From Saccharicrinis sp963677245 (lineage in GTDB: Bacteria > Bacteroidota > Bacteroidia > Bacteroidales > Marinilabiliaceae), in contig OY781921.1 of assembly GCA_963677245.1 (NCBI GenBank), positions 3,410,001 through 3,474,000 on the forward strand: a DNA stretch of 64,000 bases. The letters are read 5' to 3'. A program made the position numbers and the translations under genes. Below are positions 42,438 through 50,406 of this stretch, piece by piece. Positions within the stretch are counted from its first letter, which is position 1; each line of letters opens with the position of its first letter. Below the pieces are notes generated by a model. That model worked only from the letters and a program-made list of their open reading frames with translations, had not been told where the DNA came from and did not search any database.

Positions 42438-43412
42438 CTAACTAATTCTTTCCATCAAACTATTGGCATAAGAAATTAGTTCTGATTTGATATCTTCACT
42501 TCCATTTACACTGGATATATTTTCTAATGCTAAGTTATAGTATTCTTTCATTTTGTTTTTAGATGCTTCATCTACAGATAATTTTTTATAAATATTCTGA
42601 ACTTCTTTAATTTTTTCATTAGCATCAAAAGTATCTTTACTTAGCCAATCATTTAATTCTTTTCTATCTTCTCCGCTTGCTTCGCTAATGGCATTTAACA
42701 TGAGGAATGTTTTTTTGTTAGCGACAATATCGCCTCCTATTTTTTTTCCAAACGTACTCTGATTACCAAAACTATCCAGATAATCATCCTGTAATTGAAA
42801 AGCGATGCCAATGTTAATTCCAAATTGATAAAGGTGATCCGCATCTTTTTCAGAAGCATTAGACAAAATTGCGCCTAGTTTTAAACTTCCGGCTAAAAGA
42901 ATAGCAGTTTTTAATCGAATCATTTCTATGTATTCATCAACAGTGACGTCGTTTCTGTCTTCAAACTCCATATCATATTGTTGTCCTTCACAAACTCCTA
43001 GAGCTACCTTGTTAAATAATTGTATTACTTCCGGAAGTTTTTGACTATCTGATTCGCTAATTAATTGATATGCCTTTATTAACATGGCATCACCAGATAA
43101 TATAGCTGTATTCGTATTCCATTTTTTATGTACGGTTGGCATATTTCGCCTTACGTCAGCATTATCCATAATATCATCGTGTAATAATGTGAAATTATGA
43201 AATACCTCTAATGCAATGGCTGGAATAACTATTTTAGAAATATCAGAATTGAAAAGTTTTGCAGCCATTAAACAAAGTACCGGTCTAATTCTTTTCCCAC
43301 CTTGTGTAATTGTATATTCTATAGGTTTATACAATTCCTCTGGTTGACTTATAAATTGGATTTCTTCAATGGTTTTATTAACCAGTGTTTGTAATTGTTT
43401 AATATTCTGCAT
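42438..43412 (-). CDS. Polyprenyl synthetase (trans-isoprenyl diphosphate synthase)
   Basis: The 324-residue all-helical product has the first Asp-rich motif LLHDDIMDNADVRR near residue 78 and the second FQLQDDYLDSFG near 208, both needed for Mg-diphosphate binding. GGKRIRPVLCLMAA near 34 is also standard. It makes geranylgeranyl or longer prenyl diphosphates for quinones or cell-wall carriers; chain length is not predictable with confidence here. It is 5 bases downstream of the MMPL transporter gene and is the last gene of that operon. Confidence 0.93.
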   Translation of the reverse strand: MQNIKQLQTLVNKTIEEIQFISQPEELYKPIEYTITQGGKRIRPVLCLMAAKLFNSDISKIVIPAIALEVFHNFTLLHDDIMDNADVRRNMPTVHKKWNTNTAILSGDAMLIKAYQLISESDSQKLPEVIQLFNKVALGVCEGQQYDMEFEDRNDVTVDEYIEMIRLKTAILLAGSLKLGAILSNASEKDADHLYQFGINIGIAFQLQDDYLDSFGNQSTFGKKIGGDIVANKKTFLMLNAISEASGEDRKELNDWLSKDTFDANEKIKEVQNIYKKLSVDEASKNKMKEYYNLALENISSVNGSEDIKSELISYANSLMERIS

Positions 43413-43417
43413 GAAAA

Positions 43418-45811
43418 CTATTTCTTATTGTCTTTTTCAATTTTTAAATCCTTAATCTCAATATCTTCGTCTTCGTTATAAATTTGAAGAAGTGGCTCTT
43501 TAAATGATTTATTAGTAAGGTGTTTTTCTAAGGATAATAATAATGAAGGGAGAATTATAAGGTTAGAAACTAATGCAATTAACAAGGTAACAGCAACTAA
43601 AATACCAAGAGCAACAGTTCCTCCAAATTCTGAAAAGCCAAATATTCCAAATCCAAAAAACAGGATGATTGAAGTATACATCATACTAACCCCTGTTTCT
43701 TTTAAAGCTAAAACAACAGCTGCTTTTATACTCCAGTTTGTTTCACTTAATTCCTGTCTGTATTTAGCCAGATAATGAATTGTATCATCTACAGAAATAC
43801 CAAAAGCTATACTGAATACCAGAATAGTTGATGGTTTAATTGGAATACCAAAATATCCCATTAAAGCTGCTGTCATAATCAGAGGAATTAAGTTTGGAAT
43901 TAACGATACCAAAACCATCCTTTTCGACGAAAACATCCAGGCCATAAATGAGGCTATTAATACAACAGCTAAGAGTAAGCTTACAAATAAGTTTCTAATT
44001 AAATATTTGGTTCCTTTAAAAAATAGTACACTAGCACCTGTTACTGATGTATTGTATTTTTCTTCAGGGAATATTTCGTTAATTTCATTGATAACCTGAT
44101 TATTAATTTCAGTCATTTTAGTAGTACCAACATCCTTAATTCTAAAGCTTAATCTTGTTTTCTGTTTCAAAGAATCAATAAAAGTACTCATGATTTTAGA
44201 TTGGTTTCCTTCACTCTTAGAAACATAGGATAAAAGAAAATTTCTCTCTTGATTACTTGGAACTTTGTAGTATTTGGGATTTCCGTTGTAAAAGGCTTGT
44301 CGTGCAAATTTAACAGCTTCAGATAAGGATAATGCTTTTGAAATATCTGGATTATCAGCAATTTTTTTATGTAGTTGATCCAGTTTTTTTAAGTTACTTG
44401 CTTTTAAAACCCCATTTGGCTTTTTACAGTCGATCATAATTTCTAAAGGCATTATACCATCAAAGTTTTCCTCAAAAAATTTTAAATCAACATATAATGG
44501 ATCATCATGAGGAATATCATCTAACATATATCCTGTAGTCTTAATTTGAGTAATACCAACTACCCCTAAAATTAACGCAATAGCTGTTGTAATGTACACA
44601 GTTTTTCGATGGTTTAAGGATATATGTACTAATTTATCTACTACTTTATTAACTGGTTTATTATCTAAATGATTTAAATGTCTTTCTTTTGGTGCTGATA
44701 AAAAGCTAAATATAATTGGTATTAACAGAAGAGATAATACAAATACGCCAATAATGTTGATTGCTGCGATAACACCAAATTCTACCAAAATTCTACTACT
44801 TGTAAAAATAAAAGTAGCAAAGCCAGAAGCTGTGGTTAAGTTAGTTAAAAAGGTTGCATTACCAATTTTACGAATAACCCTTTGTAGTGCCTTAATTTTA
44901 TTACCATGCTTTCTATATTCCTGATGATATTTATTCAGTAAAAAAACAGAATTAGGTATACCAATCACAATTATTAATGGAGGAATCATTCCTGTTAATA
45001 TTGTAATTTTATAGCCAAACAAAGCCTGTGTACCTAGTGCCCAAATTACAGCAATAGCTACTACCAGCATTGAAAAGATTACGACTTTGAAAGATCGAAA
45101 GAATAGAAAAATTATAACAGCAGTAATCCCCAAAGCTAAAAAAATGAACATGTTCAGTTCTTTTTTTATCATTTCAGCTGTAGTAACTCTTATATATGGT
45201 AAACCAGAATAATGAATTTCTTTGTCAGTATCTTTTTCGTATTCATCACCAGCTTGAATTATATTTTTAATTAAGCTTACTCTTGCCGGACTCTGAAGAA
45301 TTTCTGGTTCCAGTGTAATGGCCATCAAATAAGAATGATTACTGCTATTGTATAAAGTCCCTTTATAAAATGGTAAGGCATAAAGGTGTTTTTTTAACGA
45401 ATCTAATTCATATTGTGAGTTGACTTTTTCATTGAAAACTGGTTGAATTTCAAATTGTTTAAGCTCTTTGTTTTTAATTAAATCATATGATTCAGTTACT
45501 GATAATACAGAACTGACACCATTAATTTTTTGAATTGATTCAGAAAGGTTTTTCCAACGACGGTAATGGTTTAAGGTAAAGAATTCCTTATCTTTTACTC
45601 CTATAACCATTAAATTACCTTCATTACCAAATATTTCCTCAAAATGCTGATATTCTAAAAATGCAGGATCATCTTCAGGTAATAAAGGGGCATATTGATA
45701 TGACATTTGAACATCCCCGGCTTTATAGGCCATAAATGCTGTAATTATAGCAAGTATGCTAAGTAATAATATTCTATTTTTTAGTATTGTTCGTGCAACT
45801 AAAATCCACAT
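43418..45811 (-). CDS. MMPL/RND-superfamily transporter
   Basis: The 797-residue product has the two-fold RND layout: helix 1 at ~8-28, a large periplasmic loop, helices 2-6 at ~215-375, helix 7 near 400, a second periplasmic loop, and helices 8-12 at ~620-775. The family Asp pair is visible in VFSIAFGISVDDTIHYLAKYRQE near residue 675, and a related segment near 280 reads GIPNSVFLLNKYHQE. MMPL-type proteins move lipids or hydrophobic molecules; substrate is unknown. Its position directly before a polyprenyl synthase gene hints at a lipid or isoprenoid link. It ends in an acidic cytoplasmic tail. Confidence 0.88.
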   Translation of the reverse strand: MWILVARTILKNRILLLSILAIITAFMAYKAGDVQMSYQYAPLLPEDDPAFLEYQHFEEIFGNEGNLMVIGVKDKEFFTLNHYRRWKNLSESIQKINGVSSVLSVTESYDLIKNKELKQFEIQPVFNEKVNSQYELDSLKKHLYALPFYKGTLYNSSNHSYLMAITLEPEILQSPARVSLIKNIIQAGDEYEKDTDKEIHYSGLPYIRVTTAEMIKKELNMFIFLALGITAVIIFLFFRSFKVVIFSMLVVAIAVIWALGTQALFGYKITILTGMIPPLIIVIGIPNSVFLLNKYHQEYRKHGNKIKALQRVIRKIGNATFLTNLTTASGFATFIFTSSRILVEFGVIAAINIIGVFVLSLLLIPIIFSFLSAPKERHLNHLDNKPVNKVVDKLVHISLNHRKTVYITTAIALILGVVGITQIKTTGYMLDDIPHDDPLYVDLKFFEENFDGIMPLEIMIDCKKPNGVLKASNLKKLDQLHKKIADNPDISKALSLSEAVKFARQAFYNGNPKYYKVPSNQERNFLLSYVSKSEGNQSKIMSTFIDSLKQKTRLSFRIKDVGTTKMTEINNQVINEINEIFPEEKYNTSVTGASVLFFKGTKYLIRNLFVSLLLAVVLIASFMAWMFSSKRMVLVSLIPNLIPLIMTAALMGYFGIPIKPSTILVFSIAFGISVDDTIHYLAKYRQELSETNWSIKAAVVLALKETGVSMMYTSIILFFGFGIFGFSEFGGTVALGILVAVTLLIALVSNLIILPSLLLSLEKHLTNKSFKEPLLQIYNEDEDIEIKDLKIEKDNKK

Positions 45812-45843
45812 GCTTTTATACTTAAATATTTATATTTAGGATG

Positions 45844-46827
45844 TTATAAATTAGAAATTAAACCTTCTAGTCGAATTAGGTTATCATCAATATTATCAGT
45901 TTGTACAACTAAGATATTTTTGGTTGGTATGGCAGATTTTAAGATTTCTTCTACTTTGTTAAAGTCACCAATGTTTTTCACTAAGGCTTTAATAAGCTGA
46001 ATACTATTGAAAACTAGAGCTTTTTCAGTCAGCAGGCTATTAAGTTTATCAAGTAAAAAAATAGTTTGTTTTTCTACATCATTATAAGTATTTTCCGCTT
46101 TAAGATAAAACCAATTATCCTCAAGTAATATATTGGATATAGAGTTTATATTATTTTGTGAGTTTTCTTTGTAGGCATAAAACTGAGTTGTAAAGTCGCC
46201 ATAATCACTTCCGTTAGAAATTACATTTTTATCAGAAAGACTGTTAGGATTATCCTGTAAAAGTTCTTTAAGTTTAGAAAAAATTTCATAGTTACTTTGC
46301 TCTTTCCCATCAAACATACACTTATTGCTAATATTAGGAATAGAGTTAGTCTCTTTATAAATATTTTTAAAATTTATTTTTTCGGCACTTAATATTTGTT
46401 CAGCAAAATCTATACTTCTTTGAAGTGAAAAAATATAGCTTTCCTCATTAAAACATATACCTCCAGATAGAATTTCAAAACCATTTTCATGGTTAATTTT
46501 TACATAAGGATGTTTTAATATTTTCTTGTACTCAATTCTTGATCTATCCAATTCACATAACATGCATTCAATTGTAAAATGAGCATCTGATGTTTTTTGG
46601 GCTATAATTTGTGATGCAGGTATTGATTCATCAAAACTTTCTGCTAATAATTTATTAGTAACTTTCAATTCATCATTAAACTCTTCTTCATTATTTGATG
46701 ATAAATATATATTGAGATTTACAATTGGTTTACCTGCTGATTCTTTTGTGATTAGCTTAAGTGTATTTTTAAACTTTTCTTCAAACGACAGTCCATCAAC
46801 TGATTTAAATAGTTGAATAGTTCTCAT
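45844..46827 (-). CDS. Uncharacterised protein upstream of the MMPL transporter
   Basis: I use ATG 46827. The longer frame starts with TTG at 46851 and would overlap a perfect -7 motif. The product (about 327 residues) begins MRTIQLFKSVDGLSFEE and has no signal peptide or membrane helix. It shows KPIVNLNIYLSSNNEEEF and a cysteine-containing FTIECMLCELDRSR, loosely reminiscent of RidA-like repeats in chorismatase-type proteins, but I cannot support that. It starts the operon with the MMPL transporter (33-base gap) and polyprenyl synthase, so a role in prenyl-lipid metabolism is possible but unproven. Confidence 0.7.
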   Translation of the reverse strand: MRTIQLFKSVDGLSFEEKFKNTLKLITKESAGKPIVNLNIYLSSNNEEEFNDELKVTNKLLAESFDESIPASQIIAQKTSDAHFTIECMLCELDRSRIEYKKILKHPYVKINHENGFEILSGGICFNEESYIFSLQRSIDFAEQILSAEKINFKNIYKETNSIPNISNKCMFDGKEQSNYEIFSKLKELLQDNPNSLSDKNVISNGSDYGDFTTQFYAYKENSQNNINSISNILLEDNWFYLKAENTYNDVEKQTIFLLDKLNSLLTEKALVFNSIQLIKALVKNIGDFNKVEEILKSAIPTKNILVVQTDNIDDNLIRLEGLISNL

Positions 46828-46848
46828 TTTACCGGAATATTTTTGGCG

Positions 46849-46856
46849 CAAATTTA
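46849..46856 (-). promoter_or_regulatory. Candidate -7 box for the unknown-MMPL-prenyl synthase operon
   Basis: The minus strand reads TAAATTTG, a full TAnnTTTG match. It is 22 bases upstream of ATG 46827 and overlaps the alternative TTG start, which argues against that start. Confidence 0.5.
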
Positions 46857-47006
46857 TTCCTTATTATGGATTTTTAAATAGTTATGATGGAGTATTTTTA
46901 AATGTGGTTCTTATTTTTCAACATTTTATAAACATTTTTAGTAACCTAAAGCAAATATTGACCGTAACAGTGCCAAGGAAAACAATTAATTTAATGGAGT
47001 TGTGTT

Positions 47007-47519
47007 ATGAGAAAAATATTTCTATTTTTATTTTTTCTCTTGATCATACCATGCATGAGTTATGGTCAAGTTGAAAAGTACAAATCTGTATTTACCTTAA
47101 ATTTTATCCGATACATTGGTTGGCCCGATGATGCAAAACAAGGTGATTTTGTTATTGGTGTTTTAAAAAGTGATAAAATAGCCGATTGGTTGGAAAAACA
47201 ATCAACAGGAAAAAAATTCGGTTATCAGAATGTTGTAATTAAAAAGTTTAATTCTGTTGATGAAGTTACTGATTGTCAGGTATTGTATGTGTCTTCTTTT
47301 ATCAACTTTACAAAGCATTCAGAAACCTTGTTAGGTAAGATAGGAAAAAGTTCACTTTTAATAACTGAAGCAGAAGGAGCTACAAAGCACGGTTCGGTTA
47401 TTAATTTTGTGGTAAGAGAAAATAATTTGAAATTTGAAATTCATGATTCTAATGCGCAAACATTAGGTTTAAGTATTAGTTCAAAATTATCTAATATGGC
47501 TGCTGCCATTAAGAAGTAA
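47007..47519 (+). CDS. YfiR-family periplasmic protein
   Basis: The 170-residue product has a signal peptide (MRKIFLFLFFLLIIPCMSYG). The YfiR/DUF4154 core follows: KYKSVFTLNFIRYIGWPDD, FVIGVLKSDKIADWL, QVLYVSSF, LLITEAEGATKHGSVINFVVRENNLKFEI, and the end LSISSKLSNMAAAI. In Pseudomonas YfiR is a periplasmic inhibitor of a membrane diguanylate cyclase. Here no GGDEF gene follows; the next gene, 84 bases away, is a chemoreceptor with a periplasmic domain. A role as periplasmic ligand or redox partner for that receptor is my inference. Confidence 0.85.
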   Translation: MRKIFLFLFFLLIIPCMSYGQVEKYKSVFTLNFIRYIGWPDDAKQGDFVIGVLKSDKIADWLEKQSTGKKFGYQNVVIKKFNSVDEVTDCQVLYVSSFINFTKHSETLLGKIGKSSLLITEAEGATKHGSVINFVVRENNLKFEIHDSNAQTLGLSISSKLSNMAAAIKK

Positions 47520-47550
47520 ATCGAAGTTAACGATAGTTTAAGTAATGTGA

Positions 47551-47558
47551 TATATTTG
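47551..47558 (+). promoter_or_regulatory. Candidate -7 box for the chemosensory operon
   Basis: TATATTTG is a full TAnnTTTG match, 45 bases before the chemoreceptor ATG and just after the yfiR-like stop. It may give the receptor and downstream che genes their own promoter. Confidence 0.45.
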
Positions 47559-47603
47559 GTTTAATATTGCAATACTTACAATATTGAAGATTAAATTAAA
47601 CGT

Positions 47604-49307
47604 ATGAAGATAAAATTGAATATTGCCCAGAAACTGATTGCTGGTTTTAGTTTAATATTAATAGCGATACTTGTTAATGGTATATTAACATTTTTCACAT
47701 TAAAGGAAAGTAGAAGTTTAAGTGACGATATAACTGGTGTTTATAGTCCTTCTGAACAAAGCTTACAGCAGCTTAAGGATATGGTTATTAGTTCAAAAGC
47801 TTTAATTAAGAGTTGGGTGTTTATTGATCGTCAACCAGGTACTGCTGATAAAATTGTATTAGAAAAACTTCACGCTGAAGAATATCCAGAACTTATTAAA
47901 AGAATTGAAGGATTAAAGTTGGAATGGAAAAATAAAGAAGATCAGCTTCAATTCGATTCTATAAAACATACAATTGATGCTTTATTTGAAAAGCATAATT
48001 ACGTAATGTCTAGCTTAAACTCCTTTGAAGCTTATGATGACGTAATGGTTATTTTCGAAGTTGAGCCTATGGTTCAGGAAGATGGAGAAATAATAACATT
48101 GAGTAACCAAATTATTGTTGATTTAACAGCTTTAGGAAATAAATTTTCAGAATTAAATAATGCGTCTTTATCAGAGATGGATGCATCTTTTGGTAGCTTT
48201 AGCGGTTTTGTAATCATTATGATATTTGTGTTAGTTGTTATTTCTGCAGTGATCGCATATATATTGTATAAATCTATTGTACAGCCATTAATAAAAGGTG
48301 TCAGTTTTGCACAAGCCATAGGAAATGGTGACTTAACAGCCGAACTGGAAGTTGAACAAGATGATGAAATTGGTCAATTAGCTGATGCTTTAAAGGCGAT
48401 GGCTGTTAATATTAAAAACATTGTTGTTTCTATTAAGACGAATGCTAATGATTTGGTAAGTAGTGGGCAAAATGTTAAAAGCAGTTCCTTGCAATTATCA
48501 AAAGGTTCTGCTGATCAGGCCGCTTCAGCAGAAGAGGTTTCAACTTCTATTGAAGAGATGGTGGCTAATATTGATCAGAATACAGACAATGCTGTTCAAA
48601 CTGAAAAAATCACAGTTGAAACTGCTAAGGATGTAAATATTGCCGATAAATTATCATCAGAAGCTGCAGATTCAATGAAAAGTGTTGCAGAGAAGATTAC
48701 CATAATTGGAGACATAGCATTTCAAACCAATATATTAGCACTTAATGCTGCTGTAGAGGCAGCCAGGGCAGGTGAGCATGGACGTGGTTTTTCAGTTGTT
48801 GCTGCTGAGGTTCGTAAGTTAGCAGAACGTAGTAAGGTTGCTGCAGATGAAATTCATGCATTGGTGAATGGTGGATTAAAAGTTTCTCAGGAAGCTGGTG
48901 AAAAATCAAGATTACTTGTACCAGATATTGAGAAAACTACGCAATTAATTAAAGAAATTTCTGCTGCAAGTTTAGAGCAAAAAACAGGAGCCGAGCAAAT
49001 TAATATGGCAATGCAACAGTTGAACTTAATTACTCAGGAAAATGCCTCTTCTTCAGATGAACTTACACAAAGTGCAGAGCAATTATCTGTATTAGCAGAT
49101 AGTTTAAAAGAAGCAGTTAGTTTCTTTAATATTGGTAATGAAGAGATGGATCAGGAAACAGTGGTTTCTAAATCTTTTTCAAATAATAATCAAGATGCTG
49201 AGCTTTATGATTCAGAGCCTAAGTCTGAAAAAACAAATGTTTCAGAACAAAAGGAGATTATTAATTTAGAAAAAGATATGGATCTGGATAATTACGAAAA
49301 GTTTTAA
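47604..49307 (+). CDS. Methyl-accepting chemotaxis protein
   Basis: The 567-residue product has TM1 at ~11-32, a periplasmic four-helix-type sensor (~33-198), TM2 at ~199-222 and HAMP at ~223-275. The signalling hairpin has its tip at ~385-396 (EAARAGEHGRGF, within FQTNILALNAAVEAARAGEH). It is the only receptor in the window. After the hairpin there is an acidic, flexible tail of about 60 residues ending NYEKF, which fits the x-aromatic-x-x-aromatic CheR-binding pentapeptide. Candidate methylation glutamines and glutamates flank the tip. It heads the che operon, 17 bases before the STAS gene. Confidence 0.95.
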   Translation: MKIKLNIAQKLIAGFSLILIAILVNGILTFFTLKESRSLSDDITGVYSPSEQSLQQLKDMVISSKALIKSWVFIDRQPGTADKIVLEKLHAEEYPELIKRIEGLKLEWKNKEDQLQFDSIKHTIDALFEKHNYVMSSLNSFEAYDDVMVIFEVEPMVQEDGEIITLSNQIIVDLTALGNKFSELNNASLSEMDASFGSFSGFVIIMIFVLVVISAVIAYILYKSIVQPLIKGVSFAQAIGNGDLTAELEVEQDDEIGQLADALKAMAVNIKNIVVSIKTNANDLVSSGQNVKSSSLQLSKGSADQAASAEEVSTSIEEMVANIDQNTDNAVQTEKITVETAKDVNIADKLSSEAADSMKSVAEKITIIGDIAFQTNILALNAAVEAARAGEHGRGFSVVAAEVRKLAERSKVAADEIHALVNGGLKVSQEAGEKSRLLVPDIEKTTQLIKEISAASLEQKTGAEQINMAMQQLNLITQENASSSDELTQSAEQLSVLADSLKEAVSFFNIGNEEMDQETVVSKSFSNNNQDAELYDSEPKSEKTNVSEQKEIINLEKDMDLDNYEKF

Positions 49308-49324
49308 AATAAATTCTATACAGT

Positions 49325-49636
49325 ATGGATGTTCCTTATTCAATTGATGTATTGCAAGAAGATGAAAGTCAAAAGGCAATTATTACAGGAGAACTAATTA
49401 TCAATCATATTGATAATATTAGTGAGGAGTTAAATAATTCAATTGATTTTTCGAAAAATTTAAAGTTAGAAGTAACTAATCCCAGTAGTATAGATAGTAC
49501 ATTTGTACAAATAATTTTTGCACTAAAAAAGTCTATTGAAACTAGTGGTAATACATTTGAATTTGAAGGGAAACTGAACGAAGAAGTATATGGCTTAATT
49601 GCAAATGCTGGTTTTAATGACCTATTTAAACTATAG
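49325..49636 (+). CDS. STAS-domain protein in the chemosensory operon
   Basis: The 103-residue product has an STAS-like pattern: alternating strands, LKLEVTNPSSIDSTFVQIIFALKKSIE, and the end VYGLIANAGFNDLFKL, which resembles the C-terminal LLxxxGLxxLF of anti-sigma antagonists. Asp57-Ser58-Thr59 sits where SpoIIAA-type proteins carry their phosphorylated serine, so phosphorylation is possible. In chemosensory operons STAS proteins can replace or accompany CheW or CheX inputs. A SpoIIE phosphatase (61911) is encoded further down the same strand. The link is inferred. Confidence 0.75.
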   Translation: MDVPYSIDVLQEDESQKAIITGELIINHIDNISEELNNSIDFSKNLKLEVTNPSSIDSTFVQIIFALKKSIETSGNTFEFEGKLNEEVYGLIANAGFNDLFKL

Positions 49637-49654
49637 ATTAATAATTAACTAATT

Positions 49655-50020
49655 ATGGCTAAGACAGTTCTTATTGTTGACGATTCAGAAAGTATAAGAG
49701 AAGTTGTAAACTTTACACTTCAAAACGAAGGTTACGATGTTTTAGTTGGAGTAGATGGTGAAGATGCGCTTCAATTTTTAGATGGGCGTAATATTGATAT
49801 CATTATTACCGACTTACATATGCCAAATTTAGATGGTTTGGGATTAATTCGTAAAGTTAGGGAGATAGATGCTTATAAGCATATTCCTATTTTATTTTTA
49901 ACAACTGAATCTCAAGCATCTAAAAAAATGGAAGCTAAACAAGCTGGTGCGACAGGTTGGATTATTAAACCTTTTGTACCTGCAAAATTGTTAAGTGCTA
50001 TTTCAAGAGTTTTAAGATGA
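49655..50020 (+). CDS. cheY: CheY response regulator
   Basis: The 121-residue receiver has VDDSESIREVV near residue 8, phospho-acceptor Asp53 in IIITDLHMPNLDG, Thr in FLTTESQ, and Lys in GWIIKPF. It is single-domain and lies in the che operon, hence CheY rather than a transcription regulator. Its stop overlaps the start of the Hpt gene by 4 bases (ATGA coupling). Target is unknown because no flagellar switch genes are present in the window. Confidence 0.92.
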   Translation: MAKTVLIVDDSESIREVVNFTLQNEGYDVLVGVDGEDALQFLDGRNIDIIITDLHMPNLDGLGLIRKVREIDAYKHIPILFLTTESQASKKMEAKQAGATGWIIKPFVPAKLLSAISRVLR

Positions 50021-50406
50021 TAGAAAAGATTAAGGAAGGATTTATAAACGATTCACTTGAAGAGCTAAATTCGATTGAACTTGATTTATTATATGATCGA
50101 TCAGAAATTGTAGAGGGTTGCGTAATTGAAAAAGTATTTACAGCTGCCCATAAAATAAAAGGTACAGCTCCAATGCTAGGCATTGAAGGGATAGATCATA
50201 TTGCAGAGTCAATCGAAAGAGTTTTTGCAGCTTTACGCGATGGTAATCTTTCTTTATCAGATGAAATTGTTGCAAATACAAAAAAGCTTATACCGATTAT
50301 GAAATCGGAATTAAAAATTAATCAGAAAAACAATATTGATTCAGAAGACGTAGTCAAGTCATTACGTTTTTTTGATTCTCTAATCTCAAAAAATGCAAAC
50401 GCATGA
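50017..50406 (+). CDS. Stand-alone histidine phosphotransfer (Hpt) protein
   Basis: The 129-residue product is an Hpt helical bundle with the phospho-acceptor His45 in AAHKIKGTAPMLGI. It aligns from its first residue with the P1 domain of the adjacent CheA (MIEKIKEGFINDSLEELN against MIDKFRAKFVEESLDNVH, both with His45), indicating local duplication. It has no kinase domain, so CheA or another kinase must phosphorylate it. It is coupled by 4-base overlaps to both cheY and cheA. A role as an extra phosphate shuttle or sink between CheA and a receiver is inferred. Confidence 0.88.
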   Translation: MIEKIKEGFINDSLEELNSIELDLLYDRSEIVEGCVIEKVFTAAHKIKGTAPMLGIEGIDHIAESIERVFAALRDGNLSLSDEIVANTKKLIPIMKSELKINQKNNIDSEDVVKSLRFFDSLISKNANA

